From a bacterium (lineage in GTDB: Bacteria > Electryoneota > RPQS01), in the NCBI GenBank assembly GCA_018814465.1, contig JAHIZR010000070.1, positions 1 to 14,738 of the forward strand: a stretch of DNA of 14,738 nt, read 5' to 3'. The notes beneath the pieces were generated by a model. That model had not been told where the DNA came from, made no database searches, and saw only the letters and a program-made list of their open reading frames with translations. The position numbers and the translations under genes are program-made. This document shows positions 1 through 6,581 of the stretch, piece after piece. Each line of letters opens with the position of its first letter. Position 1 is the first letter of the stretch.

Positions 1-1409
1 CTGTTCTGACTATTGTGACACTCGATACAACTCACGCTTTGCTCTTTCGGCGCGACCATGTGATTCACCGGCCAGTACATTTCCGTATTGGCAAAACCGT
101 ACTCGCCGCTGTAAGGAAGGTCGATTTCTTTCATTCCCTCCTCCGCCGCGCGCTGCCAGTTGAATTCCTTCCAGAACCCGCCGTCGCCTGCCGCCGTCGA
201 GACCGTCTTCGGCTGGATCAGGTAATCGTATTTCGTATCGTAGATCTGCTTGGTTCGATGGACTTTCACCGGAATGATTCTCGACTCGGGATCAGCATAG
301 GAACCATGCAAGCTGTTGATCTGCAAGGTATCACCCGGATCGAAAGTATCACCGATCAGATAGTGTGAAGCCCGTCCATTGAAAAATGCATATTCCGGCT
401 GTACGTTTTTGCCCCAGACAAACGACCCTTTCGTCGACAAATAGACATGCGATCCTGTCGAGTCATCTTCATGATAGGGCTCGCCGTCCTTCAGCTTGCC
501 CGCCGTCGACCAGTCCCAGTAAAGCTTTGTCGGATTCTCCTTCGCATAAGTCGGAATATGACAAGTCTGACAGGCGACTTTCAGAGTATGCTGATTCAGA
601 ATATCATCCGCATGCGGCAGTTCGGTATGACAAGTTTCGCACATCACGCGGTCGCGATTCATTGACGACACGGAATACGATTTGCCCAGCATCTGATGCT
701 TCTCCGCCGTATGGCAATCGACGCACTGCATATCCGCGCCGTCGATTCCCATATGCACATCCACATCCCGCGTCGTTTCCAGCAGCGCGACATCCAGATC
801 GCCGTGCTTCACATTATTCCCGCCGCCGCCGAAAAAATGACAGGTTCCGCAGTTATCCCGCTTCGGTCTGCCAACCTGCTGCGCGACCAGATTCAGATCC
901 ACCGATGGATCCGGCATTCCGGCTCCGCCGTCTTCCTTGATATAGGCCCCGCTGTTGTCATGGCAGGCCAGACAATCGACATTGTTGGGATTTTCGAAAT
1001 CGAAATCCGTATCCGCATAGCCATAACCGATATGACAGCGGTTACAGACCTGTTCGTTTCCGGAGATCCCGACACAGAAATTGTTCAGGATATTCTTCTT
1101 TCCGACCGAACGAATCCCCAGCCCTTCGATATACTCCAGCCGCTCCCAGTTCCAGTGCGAAGACGCCATGACTTCCTTGTGCCGCTCTGTATGGCACGAA
1201 ATACAAGCCTCTGTAACTTCCTGCGGCGCGTCGAACTCCTGTTTTAGGATCTCAAACTTAGAGTGATCCGCGGAGGGTGAGGGCTGTTCGAGTCGGCTTG
1301 CCTTTAGCCGCTCTAGTGGAGTACTCTCCACTGTTCGCATTTTCAATCCACTGATCACAAGACTAAGCACAAAACCAAATACCGCAAGGATCAGAAATAT
1401 CCTCTTCAT
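1..1409 (-). CDS. Octaheme c-type cytochrome, tetrathionate reductase (OTR) family, 3' end cut by the window
   Basis: The visible 469 residues hold eight CXXCH haem motifs, with first Cys at about 69, 122, 146, 187, 229, 257, 280 and 461. This is the full haem count of the octaheme tetrathionate reductase family, and the long gap between haems 7 and 8 is also typical. A hydrophobic N-terminus (residues 1-24) can act as a Sec signal or anchor for periplasmic export. Other family marks are GKKNILNNFC (Cys112), GGGGNNVKHGDLD after haem 4 (Lys201), and the stretch from NGRASHYLIGD through VKVHR to PYSGEYGF and MYWPVNHMVAPKEQ. In the Shewanella enzyme, as I recall, an active-site Cys and the Lys that ligates the catalytic haem are about 89 residues apart; Cys112 and Lys201 have that spacing. 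Such enzymes reduce tetrathionate, and nitrite or hydroxylamine in vitro. The ATG at 1409-1407 is chosen because it precedes the signal; an AGAGG lies only two bases upstream. It lies 127 bases after the thioredoxin gene with no clear promoter between, so cotranscription is likely. The C-terminus lies beyond base 1. Confidence 0.92.
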   Translation of the reverse strand, partial: MKRIFLILAVFGFVLSLVISGLKMRTVESTPLERLKASRLEQPSPSADHSKFEILKQEFDAPQEVTEACISCHTERHKEVMASSHWNWERLEYIEGLGIRSVGKKNILNNFCVGISGNEQVCNRCHIGYGYADTDFDFENPNNVDCLACHDNSGAYIKEDGGAGMPDPSVDLNLVAQQVGRPKRDNCGTCHFFGGGGNNVKHGDLDVALLETTRDVDVHMGIDGADMQCVDCHTAEKHQMLGKSYSVSSMNRDRVMCETCHTELPHADDILNQHTLKVACQTCHIPTYAKENPTKLYWDWSTAGKLKDGEPYHEDDSTGSHVYLSTKGSFVWGKNVQPEYAFFNGRASHYLIGDTFDPGDTLQINSLHGSYADPESRIIPVKVHRTKQIYDTKYDYLIQPKTVSTAAGDGGFWKEFNWQRAAEEGMKEIDLPYSGEYGFANTEMYWPVNHMVAPKEQSVSCIECHNSQN

Positions 1410-1536
1410 TACCTCTTACCTACAATGCAACTATATTGTTATAATAAAGATATTCTTAACTCGCCGAGCCGGGCTAAGCAGCGATTCGGTTTTTATAGTG
1501 CCAAGATCGAGATGCTCGCGCAACCCGGCCGGAACT

Positions 1537-1902
1537 TCAATTCGCCAGCTTGTCCAGATATTGACGCAGCGTATTTAACTGCATCAGCCCCACCTGCTGA
1601 TCCATAATTCTGCCGTTCTTAATGAACACTAAAGTCGGGATACTGCGAATCTTGAACATCTGCGCCGTCTTGGGATTCTCCGCCACATTCAGCTTGAATA
1701 TATTCACCCGGCCCGCATACTCGGGAACGACATCCCTGAGTAATCCGCCCATCACCTGACAGGGCGCGCAGGTTGGCGACCAGAAGTCCACGAGTGCCGG
1801 AAGTTCCGACTTCAGCACATCCGCCTCGAAATTCTCATCCGAGGTTTCCAGCGGTTTGTTGGTTTTCGATCCCGCAGCAAAGAGACTCTTCAGAATACTC
1901 AT
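1537..1902 (-). CDS. Thioredoxin-family protein with CAPC active site
   Basis: This 121-residue protein has a thioredoxin fold: FWSPTCAPC with redox cysteines 45 and 48, and the cis-proline in RSIPT (Pro89), followed by the usual LVFIKNG strand and a C-terminal helix. CAPC replaces the common CGPC, which may shift the redox potential or substrate choice. The N-terminal 17 residues (MSILKSLF onward) extend beyond the core fold; I see no export signal or lipobox, so a cytoplasmic place is likely. The ATG at 1902-1900 is preferred because AAGGAAG lies four bases upstream; a longer in-frame start at 1953 would overlap the preceding regulator and lacks support. It follows the ArsR-rhodanese gene by 11 bases, its ribosome site sitting against that gene's stop. 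With a rhodanese before it and a sulfur-compound reductase after it, a role in reducing protein persulfides or disulfides is a reasonable inference. Confidence 0.9.
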   Translation of the reverse strand: MSILKSLFAAGSKTNKPLETSDENFEADVLKSELPALVDFWSPTCAPCQVMGGLLRDVVPEYAGRVNIFKLNVAENPKTAQMFKIRSIPTLVFIKNGRIMDQQVGLMQLNTLRQYLDKLAN

Positions 1903-1913
1903 ATTACTTCCTT

Positions 1914-2582
1914 TCAGCTTCCATGCACCAGCGGTAATCCCGCTGCTTGCCATTCCACTATTCCTTCACCCAGCCGGATCGCCTTATAGCCTTTGCTTTG
2001 CAGCAGCTTGATTGCCTCGCTCGCCATTAAGCAATAAGGTCCTCGGCAGTATGCCACCACCTGACGATGCTTCGGCAGCTCTTTCAAATAACTCTTCAAC
2101 TTCGGCAGAGGCACCGAGATCGCATGCGGCAGATGTGCTGCCCGGAATTCGTCCTCCGGTCTTACATCCAGTACGGTCACGGCGCCCGCCTTGGCCAGCT
2201 TGATCAATTGCCTACGGTCAACCGGCTCCATCCGTTCTTCTCCGGGATAAAGCTCATCCACAATCTTTTCCACATCCGCCAATTGCCGTTCCGCAAGCTC
2301 GCGCAGTCCACAATAGAGTTCAACCACCTCTTGGTTGGCTAAATGATAAAAATTGTGGACGCCTTCTTTCCTTGATTCGACCAGTCCGGCTGCTTTCAGG
2401 ATCAGTAGATGGCGCGAGGTATTCGCCACACTCATCCCGCTGTTACTCGCCAGAGTCTCCACATCCTTCTCACATTGACTCAGCAAGTCAAGCAACTCCA
2501 ATCGCTTAGAGCTGGACATCGCCTGCCCGATCCGGGCAAACTGCTCAAAGAGCCTGTCCTTGATTTCGCGTCGCTGACTCAT
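1914..2582 (-). CDS. ArsR-family repressor fused to a rhodanese domain
   Basis: The 222-residue protein joins an N-terminal ArsR/SmtB winged helix (about residues 15-105; recognition helix near SVANTSRHLLILKAAGLV, wing near RKEGVHNFYHL) to a rhodanese domain (about 120-222). The rhodanese loop reads YCRGPYC, with the likely persulfide-carrying Cys179 and a further Cys184. No metal-binding ELCVCDL-type motif is present. Two extra cysteines sit in the ArsR part, Cys37 and Cys91. By my hand alignment they do not match the two cysteines of the persulfide sensors SqrR and BigR. ArsR-rhodanese fusions are a known widespread family. The likely job is a repressor that senses sulfane sulfur and controls its own operon, since a palindrome lies at its promoter. 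The start at 2582 gives the usual family N-terminus; its ribosome site is weak. It is the first gene of an operon with thioredoxin and the octaheme cytochrome. Domain calls are firm; the inducer is inferred. Confidence 0.93.
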   Translation of the reverse strand: MSQRREIKDRLFEQFARIGQAMSSSKRLELLDLLSQCEKDVETLASNSGMSVANTSRHLLILKAAGLVESRKEGVHNFYHLANQEVVELYCGLRELAERQLADVEKIVDELYPGEERMEPVDRRQLIKLAKAGAVTVLDVRPEDEFRAAHLPHAISVPLPKLKSYLKELPKHRQVVAYCRGPYCLMASEAIKLLQSKGYKAIRLGEGIVEWQAAGLPLVHGS

Positions 2583-2599
2583 ATTCGTATTCTCAATTG

Positions 2600-2617
2600 T
2601 TCAAGTGATTACTTGAA
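2600..2617. promoter_or_regulatory. Palindromic operator, likely for the ArsR-rhodanese repressor
   Basis: TTCAAGT and ACTTGAA form a perfect seven-base inverted repeat around a four-base centre. The site overlaps the last bases of the predicted -10 box and covers the expected transcription start, ending 18 bases before the start codon of the ArsR-rhodanese gene. Size and place suit an ArsR/SmtB dimer blocking RNA polymerase. Binding by this protein is inferred from position. Confidence 0.7.
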
Positions 2618-2644
2618 TATACAAAATCTTTCCCCGGAATGCAA
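2616..2644 (-). promoter_or_regulatory. Sigma70-like promoter of the arsR-rhodanese / trx / octaheme operon
   Basis: On the minus strand TTGCAT (2644-2639) and TATATT (2621-2616) are separated by 17 bases, close to the sigma70 consensus. The start point would fall near 2609, inside the palindrome. Confidence 0.65.
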
Positions 2645-2709
2645 GGAATCTCTTGCCTCTCCCTTTTTATTGTTTACTTAATTAGTCCTATTCTATCTGC
2701 TGTTTATAC

Positions 2710-2742
2710 AAAATAAAAGGGTCAGTCATGACAACTGACCCT
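2710..2742 (-). terminator. Rho-independent terminator of the rubrerythrin gene
   Basis: A nine-base perfect stem (AGGGTCAGT at 2718-2726 pairing with ACTGACCCT at 2734-2742) with a seven-base loop is followed, on the minus strand, by a T-rich run (TTTTATTTTG). It lies about 50 bases past the rubrerythrin stop codon and upstream of the arsR-rhodanese promoter, so it separates the two transcription units. Confidence 0.8.
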
Positions 2743-2790
2743 CTGCATACCTCTAATACATGGAGAGGAACGACTCCCCTCTAATGGCAC

Positions 2791-3288
2791 CTATACCTGA
2801 AAATACTTCTCCGGCATCGCATTGCAGATCGGACATTTCTTCGTCGGTTTGCCAAATTCAATGTGACCACAGTTTGGACAAAGATAAATCTCTGATACAT
2901 CAAGGTCGACACCCTTTTTCGCAACTTCTAAAGCCATCTTATAGAGCTTCGCGTGAAGTTCTTCGGCTGCCACGGCATATCCGAACATCTTCTTCGCTTT
3001 ATGATCGTCAGCAATCGCCTGCTCCAGCATGGGAGGATACATCGTCGTGAACTCGTAGGTCTCACCGTTAATCGCCGCCTGCAGGTTCTCTACCGTGCTT
3101 CCGACGCCGTCATTCGCTTTCAAATGAGCTTCCGCATGAATTCGCTCCGCCTCTGCCGTCGTTCTGAACAGCTTGGCAATATTCGGCAGTCCCTCTTTTT
3201 CCGCTGCTTTGGCATAGGCGCGATACTTCTGATTCGCCTGGCTCTCGCCTGCGAATGCTTCATTCAGGTTTTCTTTCGTCGTCGGCAT
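2791..3288 (-). CDS. Rubrerythrin
   Basis: The 165-residue protein has a ferritin-like four-helix diiron domain with iron-ligand motifs: Glu15 in AGES, Glu48-x-x-His51 in EAERIH, Glu76/Glu79 in NGETYEF and Glu109-x-x-His112 in AAEELH. A C-terminal rubredoxin-like iron site follows (CPNC at 137-140, CPIC at 152-155). Rubrerythrins are cytoplasmic peroxidases that use reduced rubredoxin or NADH-fed partners to remove hydrogen peroxide, and are typical of anaerobes and microaerophiles. At 165 residues it is shorter than the roughly 190-residue classical form, as in many short rubrerythrins. An AAGGAG lies six bases before the ATG at 3288, so the start is secure. It has its own promoter and terminator, so it appears monocistronic. 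No clear PerR or Fur box was found by eye. Confidence 0.95.
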   Translation of the reverse strand: MPTTKENLNEAFAGESQANQKYRAYAKAAEKEGLPNIAKLFRTTAEAERIHAEAHLKANDGVGSTVENLQAAINGETYEFTTMYPPMLEQAIADDHKAKKMFGYAVAAEELHAKLYKMALEVAKKGVDLDVSEIYLCPNCGHIEFGKPTKKCPICNAMPEKYFQV

Positions 3289-3347
3289 TCGTTACTCCTT
3301 GATTTTGTATCATTAATCAGTGTCGGATATTCTGAGGTACTTTACCG

Positions 3348-3375
3348 AATATATATGTTGTCCAATAGAAATCAA
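3348..3375 (-). promoter_or_regulatory. Predicted promoter of rubrerythrin
   Basis: On the minus strand TTGATT (3375-3370) and TATATT (3353-3348) lie 16 bases apart, about 60 bases upstream of the rubrerythrin start codon. Confidence 0.5.
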
Positions 3376-3440
3376 TCCTTCTCACAAATACTCTCTTCAC
3401 GATCTGAAGGCTGACCTATTCCGTCATATTCGTCCCATCC

Positions 3441-4340
3441 CTAAACAGCGAAGATCCGCCGTATTATATGATGAACGGTCGCCGTAAATGCCGTCCAAAG
3501 CAGCTTTAGCCATACTGAGATACTCCTCTGTTCCGTATATTCAGGCCGCAGAAGATAGCCTTCGCGCTCAATCGCGTTCAAGATGCTTGCAAACCGGGTG
3601 CAGTACCATAATCCCGCCATTCGCAGCCGCAAGACCGCCAGCGTATCGAAATACGCCTTCCCCTTATCGAAGTTATTTCTGGCTTTCTCAATCCGCTCTT
3701 TTACCCACTTCCGGTATTGCGGATGTTCGATATCCTCAGGTTTCAGGCTTTCTGCTTCCAGATACTCGCGGGGAATATTGACGATGCCATCCTCCAAATC
3801 CTGATACGTATCCTGCAGCAGATGCGCGATTTGCGCCGCCGTCGCCGCTGTCAGACGATCATCATCCTCCGGATAATCATACTTGCTCCCGATGAAGTAT
3901 TGCAGTCCGTCGACGACCGATGCCGCCAACCGCACACAATAGTCATCCAGATCCTGTTCACTGATTAGTCTTCCGCGCCGTCTCGCGTCAAACTCAATCG
4001 TTGCCAGCATGTCATCGACGAACGGCTTCAATCGCTTCGAAGTCCCCTTCCCTCTTCTGACAAATTCGACGATCATCTCTTCATACTGCGAAGGATGCTC
4101 CGGCGCTTGATCCAGAAACAGATCCGCCACCATATCGACCTGCTGCTGAATAAACGTCAGCCTTTTCTCTTCATCGACCTTTGGATCATCCACCACATCA
4201 TCCAGCCACCGGAAATAAGCATAGGCCAGATAAAAGTCGTTCACCTTTTTACGGTCGACAAACAGACGAGCCGTTAAGTAAGCTTGCCTGCTGGCCTTCC
4301 AGGTAATAGACCTTGCTGCTTTTAGGGTGCTGTTATTCAA
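3441..4340 (-). CDS. Squalene/phytoene synthase family protein
   Basis: This 299-residue all-alpha prenyl synthase homologue keeps both aspartate-rich metal-binding motifs: RWLDDVVDD (Asp47-Asp52) and HLLQDTYQDLEDG (Asp177 and Asp181), followed by VNIPREYL. The YCVRLAASVVDGL stretch (134-146) matches the CYxVAG region. Enzymes of the family join two prenyl diphosphates head to head to give squalene, dehydrosqualene or phytoene. The substrate here cannot be told, and no desaturase, cyclase or other isoprenoid gene is beside it. The first codon of the recognised reading frame is TTG at 4340-4338, because no in-frame ATG or GTG occurs nearby and the next Met (70) is too far in; no good ribosome site precedes it, so the exact start is uncertain. 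A promoter-like TTGTAA-17-TATATT lies just upstream, suggesting a single-gene unit. No hairpin terminator is evident after it. Confidence 0.85.
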   Translation of the reverse strand: MNNSTLKAARSITWKASRQAYLTARLFVDRKKVNDFYLAYAYFRWLDDVVDDPKVDEEKRLTFIQQQVDMVADLFLDQAPEHPSQYEEMIVEFVRRGKGTSKRLKPFVDDMLATIEFDARRRGRLISEQDLDDYCVRLAASVVDGLQYFIGSKYDYPEDDDRLTAATAAQIAHLLQDTYQDLEDGIVNIPREYLEAESLKPEDIEHPQYRKWVKERIEKARNNFDKGKAYFDTLAVLRLRMAGLWYCTRFASILNAIEREGYLLRPEYTEQRSISVWLKLLWTAFTATVHHIIRRIFAV

Positions 4341-4403
4341 CGATGATTTTAAGTAATGCTTCGGTTTATGCAGAACGATTGGACTAACTTGCGAGCTCGG
4401 AAG

Positions 4404-4432
4404 AATATAATCAAAAGCTTAATCACTTACAA
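4404..4432 (-). promoter_or_regulatory. Predicted promoter of the squalene/phytoene synthase family gene
   Basis: On the minus strand TTGTAA (4432-4427) and TATATT (4409-4404) are 17 bases apart, placing a start about 55 bases upstream of the TTG start codon and just past the terminator of the preceding protease gene. Confidence 0.5.
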
Positions 4433-4435
4433 AAT

Positions 4436-4470
4436 ATAAGCAAAGGCTCAGATATCTCTCTGAGCCTTTG
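4436..4470 (-). terminator. Rho-independent terminator of the clostripain-family gene
   Basis: An 11-base perfect stem (CAAAGGCTCAG at 4441-4451 with CTGAGCCTTTG at 4460-4470) encloses an eight-base loop. On the minus strand it is followed by CTTATATTTTG. It begins about 25 bases after the protease stop codon. Confidence 0.75.
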
Positions 4471-4495
4471 TCAGTCTTTCGCTAAAGGCGTTCAG

Positions 4496-6283
4496 TTAAC
4501 GATTCAGCTTTTCCGGGAGATAATCCGTTTTTTTAATATCTCTGCCCACTTCATCAGGTTCGGCCGCCTGTGAAATCAAAAACGCATATGCACCGGTACC
4601 ACCCCAATTATATATGAGCACGTAAAGCTGGAGCGATCCACCGGTAATGTTGCATGTGAAATCCTCATCGACTCCCGGATCGTTTTCGCCGTAGCAGTCT
4701 GTCGGAGAGTTCGGGAAGTCCGCGCACTGCAAAAACGTATAAACGTCGAAGTCAGCGTTATTGGGAACATCAAGTTGGAATCTATAGGCACCGGGATTCA
4801 GGACAATTGAAAACCAGTGTTGCTCGCCTTCACCCGAAACAAACTGGCAGTTGGAAATGGTTTGTCCCAGCGTAATCGCTGCCGCCGTCGCACAGGTCGT
4901 CGGACAGTCTCCCGTTCCGCCGGGACAAGGCGTATTGCAGTCGATTCCAGCCGTCCAGTTGCCACCCAGATTCGCGCATTCCGCCTGCGTCGTCACCGCA
5001 CAACTTTGATTATTATTGTAGCAGCATCTGCCTGTCTCCGGCTGCTGCCCCATGGACTGCAGGAACGTCGACAGGAATGCATGCCAGTTTGTTTGCCGGA
5101 AGCTCAAAGTCACATAATTTGTCGAATCGAAATCCTGCATATTGAACGGGAAATGAATATTCAGCCCGCCGCGCGGCACGTTGGGATCGCCCGGCTTTAC
5201 ATACACATTCGTATACGGCACGGCCCCGTCCGAATTCAGCAGGTTGCGGACATCCGAGGCCGCATTATTAATTAAATTGATGGTCGACAGCGTCGGCTCA
5301 GCATTCAGCTTGTTCGTAAACTCCCGCAAATCCACATAGGCAATATTGTCATACTGCGTGAAATGCGTCTCGCCCCAGGCATGCTGCACCTCTCCCCAGT
5401 GCTCAGCCGCTTCGGTAACCAGCACATTACCCAACTGCCCGATCTTCGCTCCCAGATCGCTCATATGCGACAGCTTAATCATCGCATAGTGTGTCGTCTT
5501 CTGCTTGTTCTGCGCCGCTTCCGACACTTTCTCCGCAATCTTATGCGCCACGTCATAAGCGCTCGCCCCGGTGTTATTCTTGATCCATTCCAGCCAGAGA
5601 TCCGCTCCCAGCACATTCTGCATCGGCATCGTAAACTGACATGCCGTCATGTAATCCGCCACTTCACGCAACTCATAAGCCACTTCCACCATCGCCATCA
5701 AACAAGCATGGAAACAGACAATGTCTACATGTTGTATACTCGACGTCGAAATCGCCGTCTTCAGCTCCGGCATCGTCAGCATCCCGCCGCCGCCGTTCAG
5801 CTCATCCGAACAGCTTCCCGGCCAACCCGCGCCATGGTCATCCACAATCAACAAATATTTCTGCGCCGGATAATGCTCCGCACAATAATTGATGAACTCC
5901 TTCAGGGTCGCGGGATCCGACATATCCTTCGTCCCCTTATCTTCCAGCATCGGCGAACTGATCTGATCGGGATTCTCGTTCAAATGCTGTTCGATATGAT
6001 AATACTTCGCTCGACCTCCGGTTCTTTCAGAGGCTACCATCGCGATAATCTCCATCCCCGACGTGCTGCCCACCTTTTCCATATCCTGCACGTCCTGAAT
6101 GATAAAAGAGGTATTATTGTTTGATACATCCAGATTATTGTTTCCCGCTCCGTACATCATGATGGTCCATTGAGTCTGGTTGTTGTCGCCGCCATCATCG
6201 CTTTTATCACAACTAATCCCGAAGAAGAGTACTGCGAAAACCGCTATAACTCCTGTTAACGAAAAAAATGCCTTCTTGCTCAT
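4496..6283 (-). CDS. Clostripain-family (C11) cysteine protease, predicted lipoprotein, with C-terminal PPC-like domain
   Basis: The 595-residue protein starts with a charged, hydrophobic signal and a lipobox-like FGISC (Cys25), so it is probably a lipid-anchored envelope protein. The peptidase domain (about 38-410) opens with WTIMMYGAGNNNLD and carries the C11 catalytic pair: His150 in LIVDDHGAGW and Cys194 in CFHACLMAMVEVAYEL. The residue two before the catalytic Cys is His, where Asp is usual. C11 enzymes such as clostripain generally cut after Arg or Lys. A Cys-rich segment follows (420-464, eight cysteines), then a beta-rich domain (about 464-571) like bacterial pre-peptidase C-terminal domains. 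The start at 6283 has AAGGCAAGG close upstream. It is monocistronic, with its own promoter and terminator, and diverges from the tetR gene across a 298-base AT-rich gap. Family assignment is firm; substrate unknown. Confidence 0.9.
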   Translation of the reverse strand: MSKKAFFSLTGVIAVFAVLFFGISCDKSDDGGDNNQTQWTIMMYGAGNNNLDVSNNNTSFIIQDVQDMEKVGSTSGMEIIAMVASERTGGRAKYYHIEQHLNENPDQISSPMLEDKGTKDMSDPATLKEFINYCAEHYPAQKYLLIVDDHGAGWPGSCSDELNGGGGMLTMPELKTAISTSSIQHVDIVCFHACLMAMVEVAYELREVADYMTACQFTMPMQNVLGADLWLEWIKNNTGASAYDVAHKIAEKVSEAAQNKQKTTHYAMIKLSHMSDLGAKIGQLGNVLVTEAAEHWGEVQHAWGETHFTQYDNIAYVDLREFTNKLNAEPTLSTINLINNAASDVRNLLNSDGAVPYTNVYVKPGDPNVPRGGLNIHFPFNMQDFDSTNYVTLSFRQTNWHAFLSTFLQSMGQQPETGRCCYNNNQSCAVTTQAECANLGGNWTAGIDCNTPCPGGTGDCPTTCATAAAITLGQTISNCQFVSGEGEQHWFSIVLNPGAYRFQLDVPNNADFDVYTFLQCADFPNSPTDCYGENDPGVDEDFTCNITGGSLQLYVLIYNWGGTGAYAFLISQAAEPDEVGRDIKKTDYLPEKLNR

Positions 6284-6318
6284 GGCCTTGCCTTTTAATT
6301 GTTACAGTCACCTTGTAT

Positions 6319-6347
6319 AATATAACTTGTACCACATCAAATATCAA
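6319..6347 (-). promoter_or_regulatory. Predicted promoter of the clostripain-family gene
   Basis: On the minus strand TTGATA (6347-6342) and TATATT (6324-6319) are 17 bases apart, about 35 bases before the start codon. The rest of the AT-rich gap to about 6525 shows no gene or further strong structure by eye. Confidence 0.6.
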
Positions 6348-6527
6348 TAAGGATTATTATATCATCTTATATGTCCAATAAGTACAACAACTAACGAATC
6401 TGCATTAATATCATGCCATAATCGGATCGAGAGGCATATGCATAAGGAAAGTTCAATTGCCTTCACAGTATTTCATATATATATTTATATCAACTACATA
6501 GAAAATTATCGCAGTGATCTTCAAATC

Positions 6528-6555
6528 TTGACAATTGAAAAATAGTACGTATATT
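6528..6555 (+). promoter_or_regulatory. Sigma70-like promoter of the tetR / radical SAM operon
   Basis: A perfect -35 box TTGACA (6528-6533) and TATATT (6550-6555) are separated by 16 bases. The start point is expected near 6562, about 20 bases before the tetR ATG. Confidence 0.75.
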
Positions 6556-6569
6556 GTTCATTATGTACT
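6544..6569. promoter_or_regulatory. Inverted repeat over the tetR promoter, candidate TetR operator
   Basis: AGTACnTA at 6544-6551 and TAnGTACT at 6562-6569 are inverted half-sites spanning 26 bases. They cover the -10 box and the expected start point. Autorepression by the adjacent TetR protein is inferred from this placement. Confidence 0.55.
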
Positions 6570-6581
6570 TAAAGAGACGAA

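Noticed and set aside
386..1247. Long plus-strand reading frames of 184 and 183 residues
   Set aside because: They lie opposite the octaheme cytochrome, are rich in Arg, His and Pro, and resemble no protein; the eight haem motifs on the minus strand settle the coding strand.
1410..1536. Possible promoter or terminator before the octaheme gene
   Set aside because: AT-rich -10-like words occur, but no matched -35 with good spacing and no stable hairpin with a T run could be found.
1537..1953. Longer thioredoxin start at 1953
   Set aside because: It would add 17 residues overlapping the regulator gene; the downstream ATG at 1902 has a strong ribosome site at proper spacing.
3404..3425. Short inverted repeat after the prenyl synthase as terminator (CTTCA...TGAAG)
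   Set aside because: Five-base arms with no T run are too weak to support a terminator.
5363..6124. Plus-strand frame of 253 residues
   Set aside because: It is antisense to the protease gene, very rich in His, Arg and Ile, with no recognisable domain.
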